In this document: piece after piece, positions 14,034 through 23,402 of the stretch
Layout of the letters: every line of letters starts with the position of its first letter
How positions within the stretch are numbered: position 1 is the first letter of the stretch
Source of the DNA: DATHWB01 sp040880725
Lineage (GTDB): Bacteria; Actinomycetota; Acidimicrobiia; Spongiisociales; ZC4RG35
Assembly (NCBI GenBank): GCA_040880725.1
Contig: JBBDHV010000027.1
Coordinates: forward strand, 1 to 27,386
Length of the DNA: 27,386 nucleotides
Direction: 5' to 3'
Notes under the pieces: model-generated
What the model was told of the DNA's origin: nothing
Databases searched by the model: none
The model's input: only the letters and a program-made list of their open reading frames with translations
Translations under genes and position numbers: made by a program

Positions 14034-14603
14034 ATGATCCCGGAACGGATCACCACCGACCGACTGATCCTCCGACGTTTCACGCGCCGTGACACCGACG
14101 CCGTCTACTCCGCGGTCGAAGCGTCGCTCCCGCAACTGTCGGAGTATCTGCCGTGGGCGCACGCCGGGTACGTCAGGGAGGACGCCGCGTCCTACATCCG
14201 CGACTCGATCAGCGCCTGGAAGGAAGGGCGCGCCTTCGACTTCGCCATCAGGCTTCGCTCCCATCCGTCACACCACCTCGGCAACATCTCCATCTGGCAC
14301 GTCTCACGCCTCGGGCGCACCGGCGAGATCGGCTACTGGGTGCGGAGCGACCACGCCGGCAGGGGGATCGCCACCGAGGCCACCGCCGCGCTCCTGGACA
14401 AGGGCTTCATGCATCTCGCCCTCCACAAGATCACCCTGCGAATCGCCGACGGCAACCGCAGTAGCGAACGAGTGGCCGAGAAACTGGGCTTCACCCAGGA
14501 GGGCGTTCTGCGGGAGGAACTGCGGATCAACGGCGTGTGGGTCGACCACACGCTCTATTCCATCCTCGAACACGAACACGGGCTTCGACCTGCCAAGAAG
14601 TGA
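14034..14603 (+). CDS. GNAT N-acetyltransferase, RimJ/RimL type
   Basis: A 189-residue acetyltransferase that would move acetyl from acetyl-CoA to an amine, in this subfamily often the N-terminus of a ribosomal protein or another protein. ITTDRLILRRFTRRDTDAVYSAV is the standard opening, and the acetyl-CoA pyrophosphate loop is HAGRGIATEATAALLDKGF. The family segment LHKITLRIADGNRSSERVAEKLGFTQEGVLREELRINGVWVDHTLYSIL follows. The substrate cannot be told from sequence. It ends 18 bp from the convergent nuoN. Confidence 0.93.
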   Translation: MIPERITTDRLILRRFTRRDTDAVYSAVEASLPQLSEYLPWAHAGYVREDAASYIRDSISAWKEGRAFDFAIRLRSHPSHHLGNISIWHVSRLGRTGEIGYWVRSDHAGRGIATEATAALLDKGFMHLALHKITLRIADGNRSSERVAEKLGFTQEGVLREELRINGVWVDHTLYSILEHEHGLRPAKK

Positions 14604-14621
14604 CCGGACGATCCCGCCGGT

Positions 14622-16136
14622 TCAGCCTCCGCCGGCAGTGGCGATGAGCGTGCGAGTCGCCTCGCCGAAGAACGTTGCGATCGGCGGGTAGAAACCGATC
14701 ACGACTGTTGCGACGGCCGAGAGGGCGATTGCCAGGCCCAGCGAGCCCACCGGGGCGTCAGTCGCTTCTTCCGCACCTTCCGGAGCAGCATCGAACCAGA
14801 CGGTCTTCACGATCCGGGCGTAGTAGTAGAAGGCGATGACGGCGTTGACTGCGGCGATGACCGCCAGCCACACGCCCGCCGAGCCGCCGGCGGTGATGGC
14901 GGACTGGAACATGATGAACTTGGCGAACCAGCCGGCCAGGGGCGGAATCCCGGCCAGGCTGAAGAAGAAGACGGCCACCAGGACGCCCAGGCGCGGATCG
15001 AGCCGAGCGAGCCCCGCCCAACCTTCGATCCTGCCCGTTCCGGTGCGGCGGGCACCCTGGATCACGATCGCGAACGCTCCGAGGTTCATCACCGAATAGA
15101 TGACCAGGTAGATGACGCTCGCCTCCAGCCCGACCGCCAGCTGCTCACCGCCGGCGACGGCTGCCGCGGCGAACGGCACGAGCATGAAGCCGGCCTGGGC
15201 GATCGACGAGTAGGCCAAGAGCCGGACGATGTTCTCCTGCCGGAGAGCGGCGAGGTTGGCGACGGTCATCGACAGCGCGGCCAGGAGCCACAGTGCCGGG
15301 CCCCAGATGTCGACGGCTGCGGGGAGCGCCACGTAGACGATGACGAAGAGCCCGACGAAGCCGGCGGCTTTCGAGGACACCGACAGGTAGGCCGTGACAG
15401 GCGTCGGTGCTCCCTCGTAGGTGTCCGGTGCCCAGAAATGGAACGGCACGGCCGACACCTTGAACGCGAATCCGACGAGGATGAAGAGGATCGCCACCCC
15501 GAGCAGCGGTTCGAAGTCGGGCACCGAACCTCCGGCGATGAGCGCCACCGAGTCCGAGATGGTGGCGAAGTCGACCGACCCGGTGATTCCGTACAACATC
15601 GACATTCCCCACAGCAGAATGGCGGTGGAGAGGACGCCGAGGATGAAGAACTTGAGCGAGGCTTCGTTCGACTTCAGATCGCCCTTGCGCCAGCCGGCGA
15701 GCATGAACAACGGTCCGGTGGTCACTTCCAGACCGATGAAGAGGATGATGAGGTCCCGGGCGGAAGCCATCACCACCGAGCCGAGGATCGATGTCAGCAG
15801 CAGGAAGTAGTACTCGCCCTGGTAGTAGCGGTCCGATTCGATGTAGGACACCGACATGAGCAGGGTGATGTAACCGGCCGCCAGGAACAGGCCCTTCATC
15901 ACGAGGGCGAACTCGTCGACGACGAAGGAACCATCGAACATCGACCGGGTGCCGACATCGTCGACGGCCATGATGATCAGCGGGATTGCCGCGATCGTGA
16001 GACCGAGCACGCCGAGCGTCGCCGTCCAATACTTCAACGCACGGGGCAGCACGAGGTCGAGCGCCAGCACGCCGAGCATCGTCACGACGATGATGATCTC
16101 GGGTGCGAGCGCCAGCCAGTCGATCTCCCAGTTCAT
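14622..16136 (-). CDS. nuoN: NADH-quinone oxidoreductase subunit N
   Basis: An antiporter-like proton-pumping subunit of complex I: 504 residues, about 14 membrane helices, Proton_antipo_M domain. Features include FIGLEVTTGPLFMLAGW with the conserved helix-5 glutamate, FAFKVSAVPFHFWAPDTYEGAPTPVTAYLSVSSKAAGF with the channel lysines, and FSLAGIPPLAGWFAKF. It is the last gene of the nuo operon: its ATG 16136 directly abuts the nuoM stop with no intergenic base. The operon ends against the convergent acetyltransferase gene with no strong terminator visible. Confidence 0.97.
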   Translation of the reverse strand: MNWEIDWLALAPEIIIVVTMLGVLALDLVLPRALKYWTATLGVLGLTIAAIPLIIMAVDDVGTRSMFDGSFVVDEFALVMKGLFLAAGYITLLMSVSYIESDRYYQGEYYFLLLTSILGSVVMASARDLIILFIGLEVTTGPLFMLAGWRKGDLKSNEASLKFFILGVLSTAILLWGMSMLYGITGSVDFATISDSVALIAGGSVPDFEPLLGVAILFILVGFAFKVSAVPFHFWAPDTYEGAPTPVTAYLSVSSKAAGFVGLFVIVYVALPAAVDIWGPALWLLAALSMTVANLAALRQENIVRLLAYSSIAQAGFMLVPFAAAAVAGGEQLAVGLEASVIYLVIYSVMNLGAFAIVIQGARRTGTGRIEGWAGLARLDPRLGVLVAVFFFSLAGIPPLAGWFAKFIMFQSAITAGGSAGVWLAVIAAVNAVIAFYYYARIVKTVWFDAAPEGAEEATDAPVGSLGLAIALSAVATVVIGFYPPIATFFGEATRTLIATAGGG

Positions 16137-17768
16137 TCAGCTTCCCAGCACGTCGACGACGGCGGCGGTCGTGGCAGCACCCTCACCGAAGGCGGTGTCG
16201 ACCAACGACACGACCGCGTCGGTGGTGGCGCCGAAGACCACCTGGGGATAGAACCCGATCACCACGATGAGGATGATCATCGGCACCCAGGCAGTGAGCT
16301 CGAAGCGGTCGGCGTCATGGAAGTCGTGGCCGATCCATTCCTCGCCGGGCTCCCCGAGGTTGACCTTCTGGAGCATCCACAGCATGTAGCCGGCGGTCAG
16401 CACCGTGCCGATCGCGCCGAGGACCATCGCCGTGCGGAACAACCCGAGGAACTCGCCCCGGAGGGACTCGAGCGGGTTGTACGCCCCGAGCAGGGACATG
16501 AATTCCCCCCAGAAACCGGCGAGACCGGGCAGGCCGAGGGAGGCGAACGCCGTGAAGGCCAGGATCGCGCCCATGACCGGCATGAGTTTCTGGTTGCCGC
16601 CCAGACGGGCCATGTCCCTCGTGTGGTACCGATGCGACATCGACCCGGCGACGAAGAAGAGCATGCCGGTGATGAGACCGTGGGCGACCATCCCGATGAT
16701 GGCGGCGTTGATGCCGACGTCGGTGAGGGTGGAGATCCCGAGCATCACGAAACCCATGTGGCCGACCGACGAGAAGGCGATGAGCCGCTTCATGTCCGTC
16801 TGGGCGAGACAGGCGAGCGAGCCGTAGATGATGCCGATGACCGACAGCACCGCGATCGCCGGCGCCCAACTCTCTGCCTCCTGGGGCAGGATCGGAATCG
16901 AGATTCGGATGAACGCGTACGACCCGAGCTTCAGGAGGATGGCGGCCAGCAGCACCGAGCCGACGGTGGGAGCTGCCGTATGGGCATCCGGGAGCCAGGT
17001 GTGCAACGGCCACATCGGCACTTTCACGGCGAACCCGAGGAACATCGCCCCGAACACGAGGAAGGCGAACGTTCCCGAGAACGCACCCGAGGTGCCGAGC
17101 TGAATCAACTCGGGAATGTCGAAGGTGCGTGGTCCGAAGTCGCCGGACCTGAAGTAGAGCGCCAGGAAGCCGAGCAGCATGAACGCCGACCCGAACAGGG
17201 TGAAAAGGAAGAATTTGATCGAGGCGTAGAGACGGGTCTCCACTTCCTTGGCGAACCCCGGGATCTTCCGCATCGACTTGTCGCCCCAGATCCCGATCAT
17301 GAAGTACATCGGGAGCAGCACGACCTCGAAGAAGATGAAGAAGAGCACCAGGTCGAGCGCCACGAACGTCCCGTTCATGCCGGTTGCCAGGATCAGCATC
17401 AACGACAGGAAGGCCCGCGGGTTGTGTGGCTCTTCCCAGTGGTCCCACGAGTAGATGATCGCCAACACCATCACGAACGTGGACAGCACCAGCAACGGCA
17501 GGCTGATCCCATCGACTCCGAGGTGGAAGTTGGCACCGATCGCCGAGATCCAGGACTCGTTCACCTCGAACTGGAACCGGTCGGCGTTCGCGTAGTCGAA
17601 TGTGAAGACCAGGACCAACGACAACACGAACGTGACGACGGCCACGAACAGGGACCATTGCTTGATCGCCGTCTCGTTGGTCTTCGGGATGGCCATGTTG
17701 ACCAGCGCACCCACCAACGGCAGGAACACGATCAGGGTCAGGCCCCAGCCGCTTTCGAACAGTTCCAT
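16137..17768 (-). CDS. nuoM: NADH-quinone oxidoreductase subunit M
   Basis: An antiporter-like proton-pumping subunit, 543 residues with about 14 helices. Key charged residues are present: E148 in FIFFEVVLLPMYF, K249 in FAVKVPMWPLHTWLPDAHT, and K280 in AAILLKLGSYAF, matching the half-channel residues of the family. It starts at ATG 17768 with GAGAGG 9 nt upstream, after a 25-bp gap behind nuoL, the widest gap inside the operon. It is followed without spacing by nuoN. Confidence 0.97.
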   Translation of the reverse strand: MELFESGWGLTLIVFLPLVGALVNMAIPKTNETAIKQWSLFVAVVTFVLSLVLVFTFDYANADRFQFEVNESWISAIGANFHLGVDGISLPLLVLSTFVMVLAIIYSWDHWEEPHNPRAFLSLMLILATGMNGTFVALDLVLFFIFFEVVLLPMYFMIGIWGDKSMRKIPGFAKEVETRLYASIKFFLFTLFGSAFMLLGFLALYFRSGDFGPRTFDIPELIQLGTSGAFSGTFAFLVFGAMFLGFAVKVPMWPLHTWLPDAHTAAPTVGSVLLAAILLKLGSYAFIRISIPILPQEAESWAPAIAVLSVIGIIYGSLACLAQTDMKRLIAFSSVGHMGFVMLGISTLTDVGINAAIIGMVAHGLITGMLFFVAGSMSHRYHTRDMARLGGNQKLMPVMGAILAFTAFASLGLPGLAGFWGEFMSLLGAYNPLESLRGEFLGLFRTAMVLGAIGTVLTAGYMLWMLQKVNLGEPGEEWIGHDFHDADRFELTAWVPMIILIVVIGFYPQVVFGATTDAVVSLVDTAFGEGAATTAAVVDVLGS

Positions 17769-17793
17769 CGTCAGACGCCTCTCTTTTCCATTT

Positions 17794-19839
17794 TCAGTTG
17801 AACACAGCGATGGCGAGCACCAGCACGAGCGCTCCCACCACGAATCCCATTGCGTATTGCTGCACCCGACCGGTCTGCAGTTTGCGCAGCGCCACGCCGG
17901 CGGTATCGGCCCCTGCCGACACTCCGTTGAAGATCATGTCGATTCCGCGCTGATCGAGGGTTCCGTAGACGAAACGGCCCACGAGTCGCACCCCGCCGCC
18001 GACGCCGTTGACGATGCCGTCGATGATGTAGGTGTTGATCCAATCGACGGCACGCGCCGACGGCCCCTTGGTGAAACCGACGATGCCGAGGGCCAGGTGG
18101 TCCATGTAGTACTTCTGGCGGAGCAACGGGTACAGGACGGGGACCTCGAAACGATCGCGCTGTGCCTGGCTCTCGGCATCGCGGCCAAACATGAGCCAAC
18201 CGATGGCGATTCCGAGGCCACCAGCCGCCAAACCGTAGGCGGCCAGCGTCCAGTCGAGCGCTTCGGGATGGTGGTCGCCCATCGGCACGACCCTCGCCCC
18301 CACCCAGGTGGTGAAGTTCCCGAAGTTTCCGGAGGAGACTCCCGGGATGTTGAGGAATCCGGCGATCACGGACGGAATCGCCAGGAGGACCAGAGGAACC
18401 GTCATCAGGGCCGGCGACTCGTGCGGGTGGCCGTGACCCTTGTAGGTGCCGAAGAACGTGAGGGCGACGGCACGCGTCATGTAGAAGGCGGTCACGAACG
18501 CGCCGGCGATGGCCACCCACATGAACGCCGTGTACCCCTCGTAGTCCAGCGTGGCGAGGATCTCGTCTTTCGAGAAGAACCCGGCGAGCGGGATGATCCC
18601 GGCGAGGGAGAGTGAACCGATGACGAAGGTCCAGAAAGTCCGGGGCATCTCTCTACGCAGACCGCCCATGTCGCTCATGTTGTTCGAGTGGACGGCGTGT
18701 ATGACCGAACCCGCGCCCAGGAACAGCAGCGCCTTGAAGAACGCATGCGTGAAGAGATGGAAGAGTCCGGCGGTGTAGCCGCCGGCGGCGACCGCCGTCA
18801 TCATGTATCCGAGTTGGGACACCGTCGAGTAGGCGAGCACCTTCTTGATGTCGTCTGCCACGAGCGCCAACAGGCCCATGGCGAAGAGCGTGATGACACC
18901 GATCGGGACCATCCACTCCCGAGCGGCCTCGCCACCGACGAGGTTCTGATACACGGGGAAGGTCCGTGCCATCAGGTAGATGCCGGCGGTGACCATCGTG
19001 GCGGCGTGCATCAGGGCCGAGACCGGGGTGGGGCCTGCCATGGCATCGGGCAACCAGATGTGCAGCGGGAACTGGGCGGACTTGCCCATCGCTCCGAAGA
19101 ACAGCAGCAGACCGCCGGCGAAGGCGACCGCTTCGAGGGGTTCGGAATGATTGGCGGCGGCCTCGTTGATGGCAGCAAAGGAGAAGTCGCCGATGGCGAG
19201 CCCGAGCAGGATCGCTCCGAGGATCAGACCCACGTCGGCGACCTTGTTCGTATAGAACGCCTTCATCGCGGCCGACGAGTTCTCCTTCTGCTCCCAGTAG
19301 TGGCCGATGAGCAGATACGAGGCGAGGCCGACCCCTTCCCAGCCGATGATCAGCTGGATCAGGTTGGGCGATCCCACGAGGATCAGCATCGAGCCCGCGA
19401 ACAGCGACAGTGACGCGAAGAACCACGTCACCCTGACGTCGCCCTTCATGTAGCCGACGGCGTAGATGAACACGAGCAGCCCGACGAAGGCGACGACGAA
19501 GTACATCATGATCGACAGGCCGTCGACCACCCAGCCGAGTTCGAAGACGAGGTCCCGGCCATCGAAGACCCCGATCGAGGCGATCTGCACGTTCACCTCG
19601 CGGAAGATGCCGTGGCTCATGTTCTGGACGAACAGCACCGACGCCCAGACCAGGTTCAGTGCCATCGCGCCAATGGCGAACTCCGCGCCCAGGTGCCTGA
19701 GCCGCTTGCCGAAGAACACAATCAGCAGGAACGCCACGAACGGGCCCACCAGCATGATCCCCGCCCACTCCGCGAAGAACCCGCCCGACACCAGGTCGGG
19801 TGCACCGGCCTCCGCAGCAAGGATGAGTCGACTCGCCAT
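17794..19839 (-). CDS. nuoL: NADH-quinone oxidoreductase subunit L
   Basis: The largest membrane subunit of complex I: 681 residues, antiporter-like core plus the long lateral helix at the C-terminus. E168 in IIGWEGVGLASYLLIGHYW and K253 in MGKSAQFPLHIWLPDAMAGPTPVSALMHAATMVTAGIYL are the conserved proton-path residues. The C-terminal part ends in a hydrophobic anchor (GFVVGALVLVLAIAVF). Its ATG shares one base with the nuoK stop, so translation is coupled. The length is at the long end but normal for actinobacteria. Confidence 0.97.
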   Translation of the reverse strand: MASRLILAAEAGAPDLVSGGFFAEWAGIMLVGPFVAFLLIVFFGKRLRHLGAEFAIGAMALNLVWASVLFVQNMSHGIFREVNVQIASIGVFDGRDLVFELGWVVDGLSIMMYFVVAFVGLLVFIYAVGYMKGDVRVTWFFASLSLFAGSMLILVGSPNLIQLIIGWEGVGLASYLLIGHYWEQKENSSAAMKAFYTNKVADVGLILGAILLGLAIGDFSFAAINEAAANHSEPLEAVAFAGGLLLFFGAMGKSAQFPLHIWLPDAMAGPTPVSALMHAATMVTAGIYLMARTFPVYQNLVGGEAAREWMVPIGVITLFAMGLLALVADDIKKVLAYSTVSQLGYMMTAVAAGGYTAGLFHLFTHAFFKALLFLGAGSVIHAVHSNNMSDMGGLRREMPRTFWTFVIGSLSLAGIIPLAGFFSKDEILATLDYEGYTAFMWVAIAGAFVTAFYMTRAVALTFFGTYKGHGHPHESPALMTVPLVLLAIPSVIAGFLNIPGVSSGNFGNFTTWVGARVVPMGDHHPEALDWTLAAYGLAAGGLGIAIGWLMFGRDAESQAQRDRFEVPVLYPLLRQKYYMDHLALGIVGFTKGPSARAVDWINTYIIDGIVNGVGGGVRLVGRFVYGTLDQRGIDMIFNGVSAGADTAGVALRKLQTGRVQQYAMGFVVGALVLVLAIAVFN

Positions 19840-20144
19840 CAGAACTTCATCAGGTTGAAGTCGTCGACGTTGGCACTCCGGCGGTTACGGAAGATGAGGA
19901 GGACGATGGCGAGGCCAATCCCCACCTCTGCCGCCGCAACCGTGATCACGAAGATGGAAAAGACCTGCCCGACTGCCTGCGAGGACCGGATGACCGACTC
20001 GAATGCGATCAGGTTGATGTTGACGGCGTTGAGCATCAGTTCGACGGCCAGCAGGATCATCACCGCGTTGCGGCGAACGAGGAGGCCGTACACACCGAGC
20101 GAGAACAGCGCGGCGGCGATCACGAGGAACTGGCTGACGATCAC
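19839..20144 (-). CDS. nuoK: NADH-quinone oxidoreductase subunit K
   Basis: A 101-residue, three-helix subunit of the membrane arm. The second helix carries the conserved glutamate in ILLAVELMLNAVNINLIAF, and the third ends in AAAEVGIGLAIVLLIFRNR, both diagnostic for the family. The start ATG 20144 overlaps the nuoJ stop by 4 bp; the stop overlaps the nuoL start by one base. Confidence 0.97.
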   Translation of the reverse strand: MIVSQFLVIAAALFSLGVYGLLVRRNAVMILLAVELMLNAVNINLIAFESVIRSSQAVGQVFSIFVITVAAAEVGIGLAIVLLIFRNRRSANVDDFNLMKF

Positions 20145-20695
20145 ACCGACCCCCTCTCCTCTTCTTCCAGGGGCGTCAGGTCACGCCGGGCAATGGTGAT
20201 CCCTCCCACGAGGGCAGCCAGCAGGATGAAGCCGACGATCTCGAAGGGAAGCACGAAGCGGCCGAGCAAGGCCTCGCCCAGGACGCGAGTGTCGGTTCCC
20301 TCACCCACCTGGGCCACCTCGGTCGAACCGAACGCGGTCACCATCGTGTAGCTGAGCGTCACGAACAGCACCAGCGACAGGGCGGCCGCGGCGGGCCGGG
20401 CCTTGGGGTTGTCGAGACCGGTGTCACGCACCATCGGAGCCCGGGTGATCATCGTGCCGAACAGGAAGAGGACGATGACCGCGCCGATGTAGACGAGGAC
20501 CAGGGTCCAGGCGACGAACTCGGCACCCAGCATCAGGAACAGTCCGGCAGTCCCGCCCAGGGTGCCGACGAGGTAGAGGGCGGCGCGCACCACGTTCTGG
20601 GTGGTGACGACTCGGGCGGCGCACACGAGCACGCCGACGCCGAGGACCAGATAGACCCAGTTGACCGGTTCGGAGATCCACGACTCGAAGGTCAT
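20141..20695 (-). CDS. nuoJ: NADH-quinone oxidoreductase subunit J
   Basis: A 184-residue, five-helix membrane-arm subunit. The family segment AEFVAWTLVLVYIGAVIVLFLFGTMI contains the helix that bears the flexible bulge in the family. The last helix is GFILLAALVGGITIARRD. ATG 20695 shares its first base with the nuoI stop. An open frame continues upstream, but it lies inside nuoI and shows no family similarity. Confidence 0.96.
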   Translation of the reverse strand: MTFESWISEPVNWVYLVLGVGVLVCAARVVTTQNVVRAALYLVGTLGGTAGLFLMLGAEFVAWTLVLVYIGAVIVLFLFGTMITRAPMVRDTGLDNPKARPAAAALSLVLFVTLSYTMVTAFGSTEVAQVGEGTDTRVLGEALLGRFVLPFEIVGFILLAALVGGITIARRDLTPLEEEERGSV

Positions 20696-21186
20696 CAAGA
20701 CTCCAGCGCCGGTGCTTCGGGGACGGTCTGGAGCCAATCCTGGAGCTTGTCCATGTCGTGCATCATCTTGCCCATGGCGAACTCGGAGTACTCGTACTCG
20801 GGGCTCCAGAAGAGGGCGTCGAACGGGCAGACCTCGACGCAGATGCCGCAGTACATGCACAGGGCGTAATCGATGTCGAAACGGTCGAGCTCGGCACGAA
20901 CCTTGATGCGGCCGCCCGGCTTGTCGGGCTGCTTTTCTTCCTTGTGACCCTCGATGTAGATGCACCAATCGGGACAGTTACGCGCACAGAGCATGCAGAC
21001 GGTGCATGCTTCCTGGTCGAGCGCAATGACGCCGCGCGCGCGGGCGACCGGCTCTTCCTTGACGAGGGGATAATTCACGGTGCTGAGATGCTTCTTCGGG
21101 TTGAAGATCGTCTGGATCATGGTGACGAAGGTCACCTTCAGCCCCGTCAGCAGGCCCCGACCGGGGATCGTTGGCAGCTTGGGCAT
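20695..21186 (-). CDS. nuoI: NADH-quinone oxidoreductase subunit I
   Basis: A ferredoxin-like subunit carrying clusters N6a and N6b. The 163 residues include two CxxCxxCxxxCP motifs: C61-C64-C67-C71 and C110-C113-C116-C120. An amphipathic N-terminal helix (LKVTFVTMIQTIF) is typical. ATG 21186 shares one base with the nuoH stop. Since nuoE, nuoF and nuoG are missing here, electrons reaching NuoI must come from a partner encoded elsewhere or from a soluble donor. Confidence 0.97.
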   Translation of the reverse strand: MPKLPTIPGRGLLTGLKVTFVTMIQTIFNPKKHLSTVNYPLVKEEPVARARGVIALDQEACTVCMLCARNCPDWCIYIEGHKEEKQPDKPGGRIKVRAELDRFDIDYALCMYCGICVEVCPFDALFWSPEYEYSEFAMGKMMHDMDKLQDWLQTVPEAPALES

Positions 21187-22208
21187 CAGTTGAACACCAC
21201 CTTGAAGGCGCCAGTCACGACGATGTTGGCGAGCGAGATCGGAATGAGCCATTTCCAGGCGAGGGACTGGAGCTGATCCTCCCGGAACCGGGGGAAGGTC
21301 CAGCGGAACCAGATCATGATGAAGACAAGGATGAAGATCTTGCCGCTCAGGATGAGCGGTCCGACGACCCGCAGAGTCTCCTCGGAGAGCCCGGGTGCCC
21401 AGTACCCACCCAGGAAGAGGGTGGCCGCCAGGGCGGCCATCGTGAACATGTTCGCGAACTCGGCGAGGAAGAAGAACAGGAACCGGAACCCCGAATATTC
21501 GGTGAGATATCCCATGACGAGTTCCGACTCTGCGATGGGCATGTCGAAGGGAATGCGGCTCAGTTCGGCGAGTGCGGCGATCATGAAGATCACGAACCCG
21601 ATGAACTGGGGGATCACGAACGGGAAGCCGTAGGCCCATCCCGCCTCGGAGAACCACCCGGCCTGAGCCTCGACGATGCCTTCGAGGCTCATCGTGCCGG
21701 CCATCACCACGACACCGACCGTGGCGAGCACCAGCGGCAACTCGTACGCGATCAACTGCCCGGCAGCCCGCAGTCCACCCATCAGCGAGTACTTGTTCGC
21801 CGATGACCATCCCGCCACCAGGATGCCGATCGTGGACAACGACGAGATGGCCAGGGCATAGAAGATGCCGACATCCAGGTTCCGGATCGAAAGACCGGGA
21901 CCGAAGGGAATCACGACGAAGAGCGCCACCGTGCCGATGAAGACGAGCACCGGCGCGAACTTGAAGACCGGAGCGTCCGCCTCCTCGGGGACGAGGTCCT
22001 CTTTCTGGAAGAACTTGACCCCGTCGGCGATCAGTTGCGCCCACCCCCACCGGCCCCCGGCGAAGTACGGACCGACGCGATTCTGCATCTTCGCCGACAG
22101 CTTCATCTCCGCGAAGCCGATTGCCATGCCCGCCAGCGGAATGATCGTGGCGACGAACAGGATCTTCGCAATCAGGAGCAGCCAGAAGTTGTCGACCAGC
22201 CAACTCAT
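21186..22208 (-). CDS. nuoH: NADH-quinone oxidoreductase subunit H
   Basis: A 340-residue, eight-helix membrane subunit that forms the quinone chamber with NuoB and NuoD. Family motifs: EMKLSAKMQNRVGPYFAGG near the N-terminus, GWSSANKYSLMGGLRAAGQLIAYELPL, and AALAELSRIPFDMPIAESELVMGYLTEYSG. ATG 22208 overlaps the nuoD stop by 4 bp (22205-22208). In the usual 14-gene order nuoE, nuoF and nuoG lie between nuoD and nuoH; here the two are directly coupled. Confidence 0.97.
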   Translation of the reverse strand: MSWLVDNFWLLLIAKILFVATIIPLAGMAIGFAEMKLSAKMQNRVGPYFAGGRWGWAQLIADGVKFFQKEDLVPEEADAPVFKFAPVLVFIGTVALFVVIPFGPGLSIRNLDVGIFYALAISSLSTIGILVAGWSSANKYSLMGGLRAAGQLIAYELPLVLATVGVVVMAGTMSLEGIVEAQAGWFSEAGWAYGFPFVIPQFIGFVIFMIAALAELSRIPFDMPIAESELVMGYLTEYSGFRFLFFFLAEFANMFTMAALAATLFLGGYWAPGLSEETLRVVGPLILSGKIFILVFIMIWFRWTFPRFREDQLQSLAWKWLIPISLANIVVTGAFKVVFN

Positions 22209-23398
22209 CGGTCCACGTCCCCGAGGACGAAGTCGAGAGAGCCCATGATGGCGATGATGTCGGGAATGATCGCCCCTTCCAGGGCCCAGGGGAGAATCGA
22301 GATGTTCGAGAAGGACGCCGAGCGGATCTTGAGCCGGTAGGGGCCCTGTCCGCCGTCCGAGACGAGGTAGTAGCCCATCTCGCCCTTCGGATTCTCCGCC
22401 CTGACGTACGTCTCGCCCGCCGGAACCTTGATGACCTTCGGAACCTTCGCCTGCAAGGGCCCCGACGGGATGCTGTCGACGGCCTGGCGGATGATCGCCG
22501 ACGACTGGCGGATCTCTTCGAGTCGCACCCACCAACGGTCCCAACAGTCACCGTTTTCGCCGATCGGCACGGTGAAGTCGAAACGGTCGTACGGCAGATA
22601 GTCCTCGATCTTGCGGAGGTCGAAGGGCACCCCCGATGCGCGCAGATTCGGGCCAGACACCCCGTAGGACGCCGCCACCTCGGGAGGGAGGACGCCGATG
22701 CCCTTGGTCCGGGCGAGGATGATCTCGTTGCCCGCCACGAGATCCTCGAGCTGGTCGGCGGCCTCGGCGATCCGGTCCATCGCCTCACGGGTTTCCGCGA
22801 GGAAACCCTGGGGCAGGTCCTGAATCTGCTTGCGCATCGTCGAACCCGATCCTGCGGCAGGCTTGACTCCGCCGATCCGATTGAAGTTGGGGTGGAATCG
22901 CCCGCCGGTGACGCTCTCGAGCAGGTCGAGGACACGCTCACGCTCGCGCAGCGCGAAGAACAACGGCGTCGCCGCACCGAGTTCCAACGGATACGACGCC
23001 ATGAAGACCATGTGCGAGGAGATGCGAGCCATCTCCGTGAGGATCAGGCGGATGTACTGCGCCCGTTCCGGGACCTCGATCTCCATCAGCTTCTCGGCAG
23101 CGACGATGAACGGGACCTCGTTGGCGTAGCCGGAAACCCAGTCGATCCGGTTGAGCAGCGTCGTGACCTGGGGGTAGTTCCGGACCTCGGCGAGTTTCTC
23201 GTAACCGCGGTGCATGTAGCCGATGACCGGCTTGACGTCGTAGGCGCGCTCGCCGTCGATCTTGGCCACGAGGCGCAGGACGCCGTGGGTCGACGGGTGC
23301 TGCGGCCCGATGTTGAGCGTCATGTCCTCGGTCTCGAGTTCCACCGACACCGACGCCTCGGAGAGGTGGCGGACGAGATCCTGATCGGCGACGGTCAT
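22205..23398 (-). CDS. nuoD: NADH-quinone oxidoreductase subunit D
   Basis: The 49-kDa subunit: 397 residues, hydrogenase large-subunit-like, lining the quinone site. Diagnostic segments are LNIGPQHPSTHGVLRL with the quinone-loop histidine, GYMHRGYEKLAE, LNRIDWVSGYANE, and the C-terminal SILPWALEGAIIPDIIAIMGSLDFVLGDVDR. The start ATG 23398 lies 4 bp after the nuoC stop; longer in-frame starts fall inside nuoC. Confidence 0.97.
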   Translation of the reverse strand: MTVADQDLVRHLSEASVSVELETEDMTLNIGPQHPSTHGVLRLVAKIDGERAYDVKPVIGYMHRGYEKLAEVRNYPQVTTLLNRIDWVSGYANEVPFIVAAEKLMEIEVPERAQYIRLILTEMARISSHMVFMASYPLELGAATPLFFALRERERVLDLLESVTGGRFHPNFNRIGGVKPAAGSGSTMRKQIQDLPQGFLAETREAMDRIAEAADQLEDLVAGNEIILARTKGIGVLPPEVAASYGVSGPNLRASGVPFDLRKIEDYLPYDRFDFTVPIGENGDCWDRWWVRLEEIRQSSAIIRQAVDSIPSGPLQAKVPKVIKVPAGETYVRAENPKGEMGYYLVSDGGQGPYRLKIRSASFSNISILPWALEGAIIPDIIAIMGSLDFVLGDVDR

Positions 23399-23402
23399 CG
23401 CG

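Noticed and set aside
15438..17801. A 787-codon plus-strand open frame opposite nuoM and nuoN
   Set aside because: Composition is dominated by His/Asp/Glu/Arg/Gln repeats, as expected for the antisense frame of hydrophobic GC-rich genes, and it shows no family motif.
20695..22977. A 760-codon minus-strand open frame spanning nuoI, nuoH and nuoD
   Set aside because: Only the last 163 codons (nuoI) resemble a protein; the rest is out of frame with nuoH and nuoD and low in complexity.
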